Source: Sphingosinicella sp041916975
Lineage (GTDB): Bacteria > Pseudomonadota > Alphaproteobacteria > Sphingomonadales > Sphingomonadaceae
Assembly: GCF_041916975.1 (NCBI RefSeq)
Contig: NZ_JAYRYK010000001.1
Location: forward strand, 1,488,001 to 1,552,000
Reading direction: 5' to 3'
Length of the DNA: 64,000 bases
Shown here: positions 25,702 to 33,787 of the stretch, piece by piece
How positions within the stretch are numbered: the first letter of the stretch is position 1
How the letters are laid out: each line of letters begins with the position of its first letter
Translations under genes and position numbers: made by a program
The notes under the pieces: model-generated
Told to the model about the DNA's origin: nothing
Seen by the model: the letters and a program-made list of their open reading frames with translations, nothing else
Database searches by the model: none

Positions 25702-28569
25702 ATGGCGATCTATCACTTTAGCGCGAAGGTCATCAGCCGGTCGACCGGCGCGAGCGCGCTTGCGTCGGCCGCGTACCGCTCGGCCTCGCGGCTGCATGAC
25801 CAGCGTCTCGATCGCCATCACGACTTCACGAACAAGGCGGGCGTCATCCACTCAGAAGTGATGCTCCCCGAGAACGCGCCCGAGCATCTCTGCGACCGCG
25901 AAGCGCTCTGGAACAGCGTCGAGGCCGCCGAGGTGCGCAAGGATGCGCAGCTCGCGCGTGAGGTCGAGTTCGCACTGCCAAGGGAGCTGGAACAGGCGGA
26001 CGCGATTGAAGTGGCACGCGACTTCGTGCAACGCGAGTTCATCGAACGCGGCATGTGCGCGGATCTCAATGTCCACTGGGACATCGGCGCCGACGGCATG
26101 GCGAAGCCTCATGCCCACGTCATGCTGACGATGCGCGAGGTGGACGCGGACGGCTTCGGCGGGAAGGTGCGCGACTGGAACAGCACGCAGCTCCTCGAAC
26201 ACTGGCGTGAAGCCTGGGCGCAGCACCTCAACCGCGCACTCGCCGAGCGCGACATCGACATCACCGTCGACCACCGCAGCCTCGAGGCGCAGGGCATCAA
26301 CCTCGAACCCCAGAACAAGATCGGCCCGGCGGCATCGCGCATGGCGGACGTGGGGCTTACCGGAGAACGCCTAGACGAACACCGCGCCATCGCGCGCGCC
26401 AACGGCGCGCGCATCCTCGCGAACCCGGAGGTGGCGCTCGATGCGCTGACGCACCAGCAGTCGACGTTCACGCGGCGCGAGCTTGCGATGTTTGTGCACC
26501 GGCACAGCGACGGCAAGGACCAGTTCGACCGTGTGCTCGCCGCCGTCGAAGCCTCGCCCGAGCTTGTCGCACTCGGCAAGGACGGACGCGAGCAGGAGCG
26601 CTTTACTAGCCGCGCGATGCTGGAGACCGAACAACGGCTCGAACAGGCCACAGAGCGCCTGCAGGGGCAGGACAAGCACAGTGTCCGCGATCTCTTCCGC
26701 GACCACGCCATCACGCGGGCCGAGCGGCGTGGGCTCGTGCTCTCCTCCGAGCAGCGCGCTGCGCTCGACCACGTGACCGAACCCAAAGGCCTCGGTGTCA
26801 TTGTCGGCTATGCCGGAACGGGCAAGTCCGCGCTGCTCGGCGTGGCGCGAGAAGCGTGGGAAGATGCCGGCTACCGTGTGCGCGGGCTCGCGCTCTCCGG
26901 CATCGCCGCCGAGAACCTCGAAGCGGGATCGCGCATCGCGTCGCGAACGATCGCAGCTCAGGAGCACGCCTGGGCGGGCGGCACCGATCGTCTGACGTCG
27001 CGCGACGTGCTCGTCATCGACGAAGCCGGGATGATCGGGACGCGGCAGATGGAGCGTGTGCTGTCCCATGCCAGCGAGGTGGGCGCGAAGGTGGTGCTGG
27101 TGGGTGACCCCGAGCAGCTGCAGGCGATCGAGGCGGGCGCGGCGTTCCGCAGCATCCACGAGCGTCACGGCGGAGTCGAGGTCGCCGAGATCCGCCGCCA
27201 GCACGACGCCTGGCAGAGGGATAGCGTGCGCCAGCTCGCCACGGGCAGAACCGCAGAAGCCATCCATGCGCTCAAGGAACATGACCGCATCCACGCGGCG
27301 CCGACCGAAGCCGACGCCAGACGCGCGCTCATCGATCGCTGGGACAGGGACCGGAAGGCGCAGCCGCAGAAGAGCCGGCTGATCCTTGCGCACACGCGCG
27401 CCGATGTTGCCGGGCTCAACGCGCTCGCGCGCCAGCGCCTGCGGCTTGGCAAACAGCTGGGTGATGACGTCCGTGTCGAGACCACGAAGGGCCCCAAGCC
27501 GTTCGCGCGCGGCGACCGGGTGATGTTCCTGCGGAACGAGAAGAGCCTGGGGGTGAAGAACGGATCACTCGGCAGGGTCGAGAGCGTGAGCCCGGCACGC
27601 ATGGGGGTGATGCTCGACGATGGTAGAGCCATAAGCTTCGACACGAAGCTCTACACCGACATCGACCATGGCTATGCCGCCACGATCCACAAGGCGCAGG
27701 GGGTCACCGTGGACCGCTCCTATGTCCTCGCAACGCAGGGCATGGACCGGCACGGCGCCTATGTGGCGCTGTCGCGCCACAGGGAGCGCGCCGATCTCTA
27801 CTACGGCAAGGAGACGTTCAAGAACGAGCCGCAGCTGATCCGCACGCTGGCACGCGACCGCGGCAAGGACATGGTCGGTGACTATGGACCGGTCGCGGAC
27901 AAAGCCGATGCGTTCGCCGCGCGCCGGGGCATCACGCTCCGGGAGAGGGTCAAGGAGATCGCGGTCAAGGTCCGCGACATGTTCGAAGGGCTGCAACTCA
28001 AAAGCACCCCCATCCAGACGCCGAAGCCGCAGCTCGAGCCGGCGATCGAGCAGTACGCCCGCACCGTGCAGAAGGTCCGCGAGATGGGCCTCGCACGCGT
28101 GCCGATGAGCGATGGCCTGCGCGCCATGCACGAACGCGACGAGGCCGCGCTCGATGCGATCCGGCCCGGCGCGGCGCGCGACCTTCGCAATGCATGGCGC
28201 GCGGACCTGAAGCTCCTCGACACGATGGCGCGCGGCGACGTGCGGCAGGCGCGTGCCATCCTCGACGAGGCTGAGCGTGTCCGCAGCGACCCCGCCTATC
28301 GAGCCGACCGGTTCGTCGCCGAATGGACCCGGCTCCGCAAACAACAGGAGCATGCCAGGTTCTGGGGTGAGGAATACAAGCTCCCGAAGATCAACGCGGG
28401 CATGGCCGGCCTTGCCAAGAGTCTCGAGCGCGACGCGCAGATGGAATCGCTGCTTCGGCCACGCGCCCGCGAGCTCGGGCTCGGCATCGGCATGGAACCG
28501 GAGCGCGGACTGTCCCGGGAGCTCTCAGACTGGTTCGGCCTCTCGCGCGGGCGAGGACTCAGCCGTTAG
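25702..28569 (+). CDS. traA: Conjugative relaxase/helicase TraA (Ti-type, MOBQ)
   Basis: This encodes 955 residues from ATG 25702 (an upstream TTG is unlikely). The N-terminal MobA/MobL relaxase domain begins MAIYHFSAKVISRSTGASAL, with the nicking Tyr near residue 25 and the metal-binding His motif KPHAHVMLTMR (~136-145). The central helicase has Walker A GYAGTGKSALLGVA (~370), Walker B-type DVLVIDEAGMIGTRQ and VVLVGDPEQLQAI. The C-terminal UvrD-like motif is DIDHGYAATIHKAQGVTVDR followed by YVALSRHRERADLYYG. The last ~200 residues are helical. It should nick the adjacent oriT-like site and unwind the strand for transfer. It is complete; no type IV secretion genes accompany it, so a helper would be needed. 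Confidence 0.95.
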   Translation: MAIYHFSAKVISRSTGASALASAAYRSASRLHDQRLDRHHDFTNKAGVIHSEVMLPENAPEHLCDREALWNSVEAAEVRKDAQLAREVEFALPRELEQADAIEVARDFVQREFIERGMCADLNVHWDIGADGMAKPHAHVMLTMREVDADGFGGKVRDWNSTQLLEHWREAWAQHLNRALAERDIDITVDHRSLEAQGINLEPQNKIGPAASRMADVGLTGERLDEHRAIARANGARILANPEVALDALTHQQSTFTRRELAMFVHRHSDGKDQFDRVLAAVEASPELVALGKDGREQERFTSRAMLETEQRLEQATERLQGQDKHSVRDLFRDHAITRAERRGLVLSSEQRAALDHVTEPKGLGVIVGYAGTGKSALLGVAREAWEDAGYRVRGLALSGIAAENLEAGSRIASRTIAAQEHAWAGGTDRLTSRDVLVIDEAGMIGTRQMERVLSHASEVGAKVVLVGDPEQLQAIEAGAAFRSIHERHGGVEVAEIRRQHDAWQRDSVRQLATGRTAEAIHALKEHDRIHAAPTEADARRALIDRWDRDRKAQPQKSRLILAHTRADVAGLNALARQRLRLGKQLGDDVRVETTKGPKPFARGDRVMFLRNEKSLGVKNGSLGRVESVSPARMGVMLDDGRAISFDTKLYTDIDHGYAATIHKAQGVTVDRSYVLATQGMDRHGAYVALSRHRERADLYYGKETFKNEPQLIRTLARDRGKDMVGDYGPVADKADAFAARRGITLRERVKEIAVKVRDMFEGLQLKSTPIQTPKPQLEPAIEQYARTVQKVREMGLARVPMSDGLRAMHERDEAALDAIRPGAARDLRNAWRADLKLLDTMARGDVRQARAILDEAERVRSDPAYRADRFVAEWTRLRKQQEHARFWGEEYKLPKINAGMAGLAKSLERDAQMESLLRPRARELGLGIGMEPERGLSRELSDWFGLSRGRGLSR

Positions 28570-28578
28570 GCTCCGAGC

Positions 28579-29256
28579 ATGACAACCGACTCATCACCGG
28601 CAGACGCGTTCGAGGCACTCAGGCGCGAGGTGGCGCTGCTCCGCCGCGCGCTCGAAGGGCTCGCCGCCGAGCAGAAGGCGCAGCCCGACTACAGCGGCGT
28701 GCTCGCCGGCATCAGCCAGAGGATCAGAGAGCAGAACACGGCGCTCGGCGCCATGGCCGAGGCGCCGGCCCTACAGCTGACCCCCGAGTCCATGGGACAG
28801 CAGATCATGCGCGCAAGCGAGCAGGTGCGGGCCGAGGACGCCCGGCTGCTCGGTCATGCTCAGCAGGCAATGACGAACGCGGCGCGTCAGATCGAGGCAG
28901 TCGTGGAGAAGGTGAAAACTGCACAGGAACAGCGGCGGGCGCGGATTTTGGCGGCGGTCGTTGGAGCCCTGTTCGGCGTCATTATGGCTTCTATTGCGTG
29001 GATAATAATCGGATGGCAGCCAGGATCGGGACAATCCGAAACACCAGTTTCAACCGAGGTCTTGTACCAGCCTGCAGAGGTTTTCACTTGCGCGCCGACT
29101 TCAGCTTTTTATTGGGTGCAGGTCCGGGGCCCTATACACTTTTCCTTGATTGGGGAGCCCGGCAAGGGGAGGTATTCTCCATCGATCAGCGGATCGCCTG
29201 AAAAGGTACCTTCCAATGTCACACCGGTCGAACTCGTATCGGCCGCGTTGGCGTAA
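28579..29256 (+). CDS. DUF6118-like membrane protein, probably 3'-altered
   Basis: This encodes 225 residues, 10 bp after traA. Residues 1-~115 fit the family found behind traA in sphingomonad transfer regions: DAFEALRREVALLRRALEGL, then PALQLTPESMGQQI, then a coiled-coil-like stretch. One membrane helix follows (AAVVGALFGVIMASIAWIII, ~124-143). Beyond about residue 150 (position ~29030) the expected conserved C-terminal region is absent. The remaining coding sequence lies opposite a TonB receptor remnant, so the original 3' end was probably replaced when the next module arrived. Confidence 0.65.
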   Translation: MTTDSSPADAFEALRREVALLRRALEGLAAEQKAQPDYSGVLAGISQRIREQNTALGAMAEAPALQLTPESMGQQIMRASEQVRAEDARLLGHAQQAMTNAARQIEAVVEKVKTAQEQRRARILAAVVGALFGVIMASIAWIIIGWQPGSGQSETPVSTEVLYQPAEVFTCAPTSAFYWVQVRGPIHFSLIGEPGKGRYSPSISGSPEKVPSNVTPVELVSAALA

Positions 29257-29450
29257 AGTGCGAGATTCCGTCCGATGATGCGGCTGCCAACGCCAAGTGT
29301 GCTCCGAGGAACCTCGACCGCCAAAATCCGCGCGCCCAAGCCAGGCCGTCCTGCGCTTCTGGCCGCCATCAATGTTGACCCGAAAATCCTTCAAATAAGA
29401 TAAGAAAACATTCAGTCGATCTTCTTGCCCGCTGATGACCAAAAATCCCG
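29101..29450 (-). pseudogene. Remnant of a TonB-dependent receptor C-terminal region
   Basis: Two minus-strand frames together give a receptor-like tail: VFLSYLKDFRVNIDGGQ, then (other frame) AARSAGRPGLGARILAVEVP, then IIGRNLALYANAADTSS and TFSGDPLIDGEYLPLPGSP. The LALYANAA and LPLPGSP elements are typical of the last strands of TonB receptors. A frameshift lies near 29370, and the end is cut before the C-terminal strand. It follows the PepSY gene on the same strand; such pairs are common. No further gene is seen up to 29503. Confidence 0.5.
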
Positions 29451-29503
29451 TTATCAGCATGGCGCGCGCCCACGAAACCGCAGTTTCATGACTGCAGGGT
29501 ACT

Positions 29504-30604
29504 TCATCTTCGGCGCGGCTTTGCGTTCGTCCGCGCCCCTCGGGTCCTGCGGGAATTCCAAAGCCACAGCCCGCTTACCGATAGCCCAACAAGGGCTGTG
29601 CCCGAAATGACGACGAGAAGTCGTGTAACAACACCACCCGCTGTTCCCGCATGGATCGGAAAGAGTAGGTCCATCGCCTCAGTGGCGACGGGCAATTCAC
29701 CTTCAACGTAGCGGGCCACCTCGCGACCGGTATAGCGGTCATAATAGATTTGATTGACCGCTTCGGGGTACCACGCACCTTTCCTTGCTAAGAAAATTAC
29801 AGCCACACGGCCTTGGTTCACAAACCGCACTTGCCGGAGGGTATTGTCGCCGTAATCCTGGCGAGCAACAGCGATCAACCGGTCGATCCGGACCATCGGC
29901 GAGTTCGGCAATGCTTTGACCACCGGAGACGGCTTGTCGACCATCGGAGCCCATGTTCCAATAAAATCGCGAAGCTCCCCTTTCCATACCATCGCACAGC
30001 CCGTCAGCGCTGAGATCCCGAGTAAGGTCGCAGAGATTGCGCCGCACGTACGATGCGACGTCCTCCACGCAATATCAGCACCCCGATTGTAAGTGACGGT
30101 CAGCCCACTACGAACGCGCCTGCCTCCCGGCCACCAGATCACCGGGCCGGTCACACCAAGGAACAGCAAAGCCAGTCCCTCTAAACCGATGACGTAATGC
30201 CCTACCGACCCCGCCAGCAGACTATGATGGATGTAAAAGACCAGTTCAACGGGCCAAGAGAGCATTGGACCGTCTCGAACGAGGCTGTTACGAAACGGAT
30301 CGACCGCAACTAGGCGACGAGAGCCATCATTGGCAACGAGCCTGAAGATGACCGCATCAGTCTTGCGTGCAGAAAATTCGATGCGATCGACCGAAAATTC
30401 TGCATGTGCCGCCTGCACCTTGTCGAGCATTTTTTGTAGCGGGGCACGATCCGGAAGCGCCACCAACACAAGCGCAGGGTGGATTGCCCTCTCTATTTCC
30501 TCACGAAATACCAGAACGACACCTGTCAGACCCTGCACTGTCAACAAGATGGCAAGAATTATACCTATCCATCGATGGATTTTTAGAAGTCCCTTTTTGT
30601 TCAT
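29504..30604 (-). CDS. PepSY-associated membrane protein
   Basis: The 366-residue protein has the PepSY_TM layout. TM1 is IHRWIGIILAILLTVQGLTG; a periplasmic PepSY domain follows (~50-130); then the His-rich YIHHSLLAGSVGHYVIGLEG helix, a TM with GVTGPVIWWPGG, another with ISATLLGISALTGCAMVW, and a C-terminal TM GVVTRLLVVISGTALVGLSV. These proteins are usually iron-regulated partners of siderophore TonB receptors and may reduce or release imported Fe(III)-siderophores through haem-binding histidines. This supports a siderophore-like substrate for the neighbouring TonB/ABC cluster. Confidence 0.88.
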   Translation of the reverse strand: MNKKGLLKIHRWIGIILAILLTVQGLTGVVLVFREEIERAIHPALVLVALPDRAPLQKMLDKVQAAHAEFSVDRIEFSARKTDAVIFRLVANDGSRRLVAVDPFRNSLVRDGPMLSWPVELVFYIHHSLLAGSVGHYVIGLEGLALLFLGVTGPVIWWPGGRRVRSGLTVTYNRGADIAWRTSHRTCGAISATLLGISALTGCAMVWKGELRDFIGTWAPMVDKPSPVVKALPNSPMVRIDRLIAVARQDYGDNTLRQVRFVNQGRVAVIFLARKGAWYPEAVNQIYYDRYTGREVARYVEGELPVATEAMDLLFPIHAGTAGGVVTRLLVVISGTALVGLSVSGLWLWNSRRTRGARTNAKPRRR

Positions 30605-30743
30605 TCCATGAGTTTCCAGCCATACGACTCAAATTTCTGAACGATTTTCTTCCAACATATTGACGATTAACTACAACAATTACCAGTATTCGAAGGGTTA
30701 TATTTCTATAAATTGACGAGTATTCTACGAAGCGTCAAAGGCG

Positions 30744-31496
30744 TTATCCATTGCGGGCGTTCGATAGCGCCGCATCGAGACCCTGGGACAAAATTGCTTG
30801 CTCTTCGGCCACAATCAAAAGGTGAGCACCAAGGGTTTGGGCCCAGTCACGCTCAAGGGGAGTCCAAGCCGGCATGATCCAGGGCTTGCCAGCGGCGGCG
30901 GCCGCACAGGCGATTCGTTCTAGATCGGAACGGTCCTCGTCAGTCCGGCGATACCGCCCTCTTCCTCGTCGCAACGAAAGATCGGTCGGCCCCACGAACA
31001 GGCCATCGACCGTTTCCAAAGCTGCTATCGCCTCGACAGCTTCTAGAGCCTCCGCGGTCTCGATCATTGGAAGACAGAAGGTTTCGCGATTTTGCCGATC
31101 GAAAAAGTCGTCGGCGGGTGTTCGATAGTGAAAGCTCCGTCCGCCGGACGAACTTCGCGTACCGGAGGGCGGATACTTTGCGAACCCGGTCACACAGCGT
31201 GCATGGTCGACATTACCCACATGCGGGATAATCACTGCGGCTGATCCAAAATCGAGTGGTTGCTGAATCGAAGCCCGCTCGGGTGAGAGGGTCTTCGCGA
31301 GCACCACGAGTTCCAGCGAACGCGCGAGGCACAAGAAACTATCGAGTGTTGCAAGGTCGAATGAACCGTGTTCGAGATCAAGCACTATGACATCGACAGA
31401 TTTCTGCACTGACAACTCGAGCAAAAGAAGGTTCGGCGATGACAGCCACAACCCCAACCCGCCGGGCAATCGTCCTGATGAGTTTTCAACAACCAT
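30744..31496 (-). CDS. HpcH/HpaI-family aldolase
   Basis: This encodes 250 residues from ATG 31496 with AGAGGAGGGG upstream. Family signatures are VDVIVLDLEHGSFDLATLDS, the phosphate/carboxylate-binding YPPSGTRSSSGGRSF, the metal ligand Glu in CLPMIETAEALEAVEAI and the Asp in VDGLFVGPTDLSLRRG. Class II pyruvate aldolases of this family cleave 4-hydroxy-2-oxo acids to pyruvate (or an analogue) and an aldehyde. It is separated from the main operon by 236 bp with its own operator-like half-site, so it is probably a second transcription unit of the same pathway. Confidence 0.88.
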   Translation of the reverse strand: MVVENSSGRLPGGLGLWLSSPNLLLLELSVQKSVDVIVLDLEHGSFDLATLDSFLCLARSLELVVLAKTLSPERASIQQPLDFGSAAVIIPHVGNVDHARCVTGFAKYPPSGTRSSSGGRSFHYRTPADDFFDRQNRETFCLPMIETAEALEAVEAIAALETVDGLFVGPTDLSLRRGRGRYRRTDEDRSDLERIACAAAAAGKPWIMPAWTPLERDWAQTLGAHLLIVAEEQAILSQGLDAALSNARNG

Positions 31497-31732
31497 ACGC
31501 CCCTCCTCTTTGGATTGGATACCAAATAGATTCCGACGTCATTAACGATCTCAATATCAATAAGAATTCTTATTATTATATTTTCATCAACTTTGCACGA
31601 AGCTTATAAATTCCGGCACTAATCACAAAGAAAATTCTACATAATACTTTCGGGTCAATCTGGCGAAGCGGCTGTTCTGGTATTTTGACATACCAATTTC
31701 CATCGAACGAAAATCTCGCGTCTGCGCGAACG
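31497..31732. promoter_or_regulatory. AT-rich control region of the aldolase gene with TGGTAT boxes and a 16-bp palindrome
   Basis: This region contains ATACCA at 31519-31524 (within TTGGATACCAAA), the inverted pair TGGTAT (31678-31683)/ATACCA (31690-31695) and the perfect palindrome AATAAGAATTCTTATT (31559-31574). The TGGTAT boxes also occur at the other control points of the cluster. The palindrome may be a regulator site or the terminator stem of the upstream operon. Confidence 0.5.
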
Positions 31733-32956
31733 TCAGTTCATCTGAGCTTCAAGCCCACGCAGCAACAAATTTTCACGACGCTCCGGGTCCGTCGCACCTT
31801 CGGTGCCGATCAGTAAAATTCGGCTTGAAGACGAGATGCCAAGGGCATCTCTCAATGCAGGATTTCCCTTAACATTGCGCAACACGGCCAAACCTGCACC
31901 TGCGCATTCGCCAGCCTCAATCGGTTCGCCATCGATTCTCGTGGCGCCCAAATCACGCATCGCTTCAACTGCCGCCTCATCAGTAATCAAGACAAAGGCA
32001 TAGGCCAATCGTTCCAGTACCAACCACGCGAGTTCGGACACCTCGCCGCAATCAAGACCGAGCATCACAGATCCAAGTCCACCCCTCGCGCGCCGCGGCA
32101 CCCCGTGTAGGGCAGTTTGGTAGAGGCAATCGGCCTTCTCCGGCTCAACCATGATGAACTTTGGACACTCATCACCACAGTGAAGCGCGAAATAGGTAAC
32201 AACCGCAGCAGCGAGTCCACCCACACCCACCGGAATGATAATATGAGTAGGCCTGGCCTCTCCCAGAACTTCTAGAATTTCGGCGAACATAACGCTGTAT
32301 CCCGTCATCACGAGACGAGGAATTTCATTGTACCCAGGGTAAGTCGTGTCTGACACGACAGTCCAACCATTCGCTTCGGAGTCACGTGCTGCTATCCGGA
32401 CGGAATCATCATAGTTCCCGTCCACGCTAATAATATTCGCTCGGAATGCAGCGATCGCGTTAGCGCGCGCTTGGCTGACGCCCTTGTGAACATAAATATT
32501 GCAGGGACATCCGAACATGCTCGCGCCCCACGCAACCGAACGGCCGTGATTTCCCGCTGTAGCGGATGCAATTGCAAACTTCGACGCGATCTCAGAAAAC
32601 TCACCGCCCAGTAGACGCTCGATAGAGACCGAAGCTATGCCGGTCTCTATCTCAACTCTCTGGCTGAGCAGTTTGTAAACCGCATAGGCACCACCAAGGG
32701 CTTTGAAACTCCGGAGATTGAAGCGCTCTGCTTCGTTTTTGTAATGGATTATCCCGACATCGAGCTCGCGAGCGAGCTTAGTTAATTGAAGCAGCGGCGT
32801 CGGGCGATATCCCTCCCATTGTGAAATCACGCCGAGCGCTTCCTTGGACTCATCGATGCCAAACATGATTGAGGACAGCCACTCACGAAGCTCAGCTTTA
32901 GTCGGAGCCGTCCCAAAGCGTGAGTTCCTCAGAACGCTGATATCGGACCAAGCCAT
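31733..32956 (-). CDS. dpaL: Diaminopropionate ammonia-lyase
   Basis: This encodes 407 residues from ATG 32956 with GGAGG upstream. It is a fold-type II PLP enzyme. The lysine that binds PLP is Lys85 in RFNLRSFKALGGAYAVYKLL, the diagnostic motif of diaminopropionate ammonia-lyase. The phosphate-binding ASATAGNHGRSVAWGA, the central IIIPVGVGGLAAAVVTYF and the later GLDCGEVSELAW fit the same family. The enzyme converts L- or D-2,3-diaminopropionate (and slowly serine) to pyruvate and ammonia. It is the last gene of an eight-gene operon with peptide import and amide-hydrolysing genes, so diaminopropionate is probably released from an imported conjugate. Confidence 0.92.
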   Translation of the reverse strand: MAWSDISVLRNSRFGTAPTKAELREWLSSIMFGIDESKEALGVISQWEGYRPTPLLQLTKLARELDVGIIHYKNEAERFNLRSFKALGGAYAVYKLLSQRVEIETGIASVSIERLLGGEFSEIASKFAIASATAGNHGRSVAWGASMFGCPCNIYVHKGVSQARANAIAAFRANIISVDGNYDDSVRIAARDSEANGWTVVSDTTYPGYNEIPRLVMTGYSVMFAEILEVLGEARPTHIIIPVGVGGLAAAVVTYFALHCGDECPKFIMVEPEKADCLYQTALHGVPRRARGGLGSVMLGLDCGEVSELAWLVLERLAYAFVLITDEAAVEAMRDLGATRIDGEPIEAGECAGAGLAVLRNVKGNPALRDALGISSSSRILLIGTEGATDPERRENLLLRGLEAQMN

Positions 32957-32959
32957 CTA

Positions 32960-33775
32960 TCAACCTCCAAGTACTCGGTTTCTGTTGGATGGAATATCCG
33001 ATCGCACCTTCTCAAGATACGCAAGATCGAGTTCTGCGGATACGAAACCGATGCCGTCCTGGGCCCGGGCAATGACAGTACCCCATGGATCAATAATCAT
33101 CGAATTACCATAATTCATCCGTTCCACACCTCCCCCGAAATAACTACCCACCTGCCCGGGAGCTAGGACATAGCATTGGGTTTCGATGGCACGTGCACGC
33201 AGCAGCGCTTCCCAATGATCTTTACCCGTCATCATTGTAAATGCCGCAGGAAGAATAATTACCTGTACACCCTTCTTCGCTAGCGCGACGAATAGCTCGC
33301 CAAACCGTAGATCATAGCAGATGGTACATCCGATCCTCACGTCGCCAACATCATATGTCACGATGTCACTCCCCGGCGTGAATGTCGCCGACTCCTGATA
33401 GCTTTTCCCATCAGGCGTCATCACGTCGAACATGTGGATTTTACGGTACCGCACCACGAGTTCGCCTCGTGGATTGATGACCGGCGTCGTGTTGTAAAAG
33501 CGATCTTCATCGCGCTCGCCGATGCTGCCCCCATGGACATATACGCCATATTCGCGTGCAATTTGGCACAGCATCTCGAAGGCGGGGCCTCCGGGAATAG
33601 TTTCTGCTGAGTTCTTCGCACCGTCAACGGTTCCTCCGTGATAGGTGAAGACTTCCGGAAGCGCGACAAGATCGGGACGGCTGGCCTCGATGGACCTGCG
33701 CAACAAGTTTTCCGCATGCACGATATTTGCGGCCTTGTTGTCATGCGATGTCAGTTGAATGAGCGTGACTTTCAT
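32960..33775 (-). CDS. Carbon-nitrogen hydrolase (nitrilase superfamily amidase)
   Basis: This encodes 271 residues, 3 bp upstream of dpaL on the same strand. The Glu-Lys-Cys triad is complete: Glu41 in DLVALPEVFTYHG, Lys112 in RYRKIHMFDV, Cys153 in IGCTICYDLRFGEL. The sequence FTMMTGKDHWEALLRARAIE and the RMNYGNSMIIDPWG strand place it near omega-amidase/Nit2-like enzymes that hydrolyse omega-amides or N-carbamoyl compounds. Its coupling to dpaL suggests that it frees diaminopropionate or a keto-acid moiety by amide hydrolysis; the exact substrate is unknown. Confidence 0.9.
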   Translation of the reverse strand: MKVTLIQLTSHDNKAANIVHAENLLRRSIEASRPDLVALPEVFTYHGGTVDGAKNSAETIPGGPAFEMLCQIAREYGVYVHGGSIGERDEDRFYNTTPVINPRGELVVRYRKIHMFDVMTPDGKSYQESATFTPGSDIVTYDVGDVRIGCTICYDLRFGELFVALAKKGVQVIILPAAFTMMTGKDHWEALLRARAIETQCYVLAPGQVGSYFGGGVERMNYGNSMIIDPWGTVIARAQDGIGFVSAELDLAYLEKVRSDIPSNRNRVLGG

Positions 33776-33787
33776 TGACGATGCCTT

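Noticed and set aside
24968..28569. Self-transmissible conjugative element (ICE)
   Set aside because: No coupling protein or mating-pair genes occur anywhere between the att repeats.
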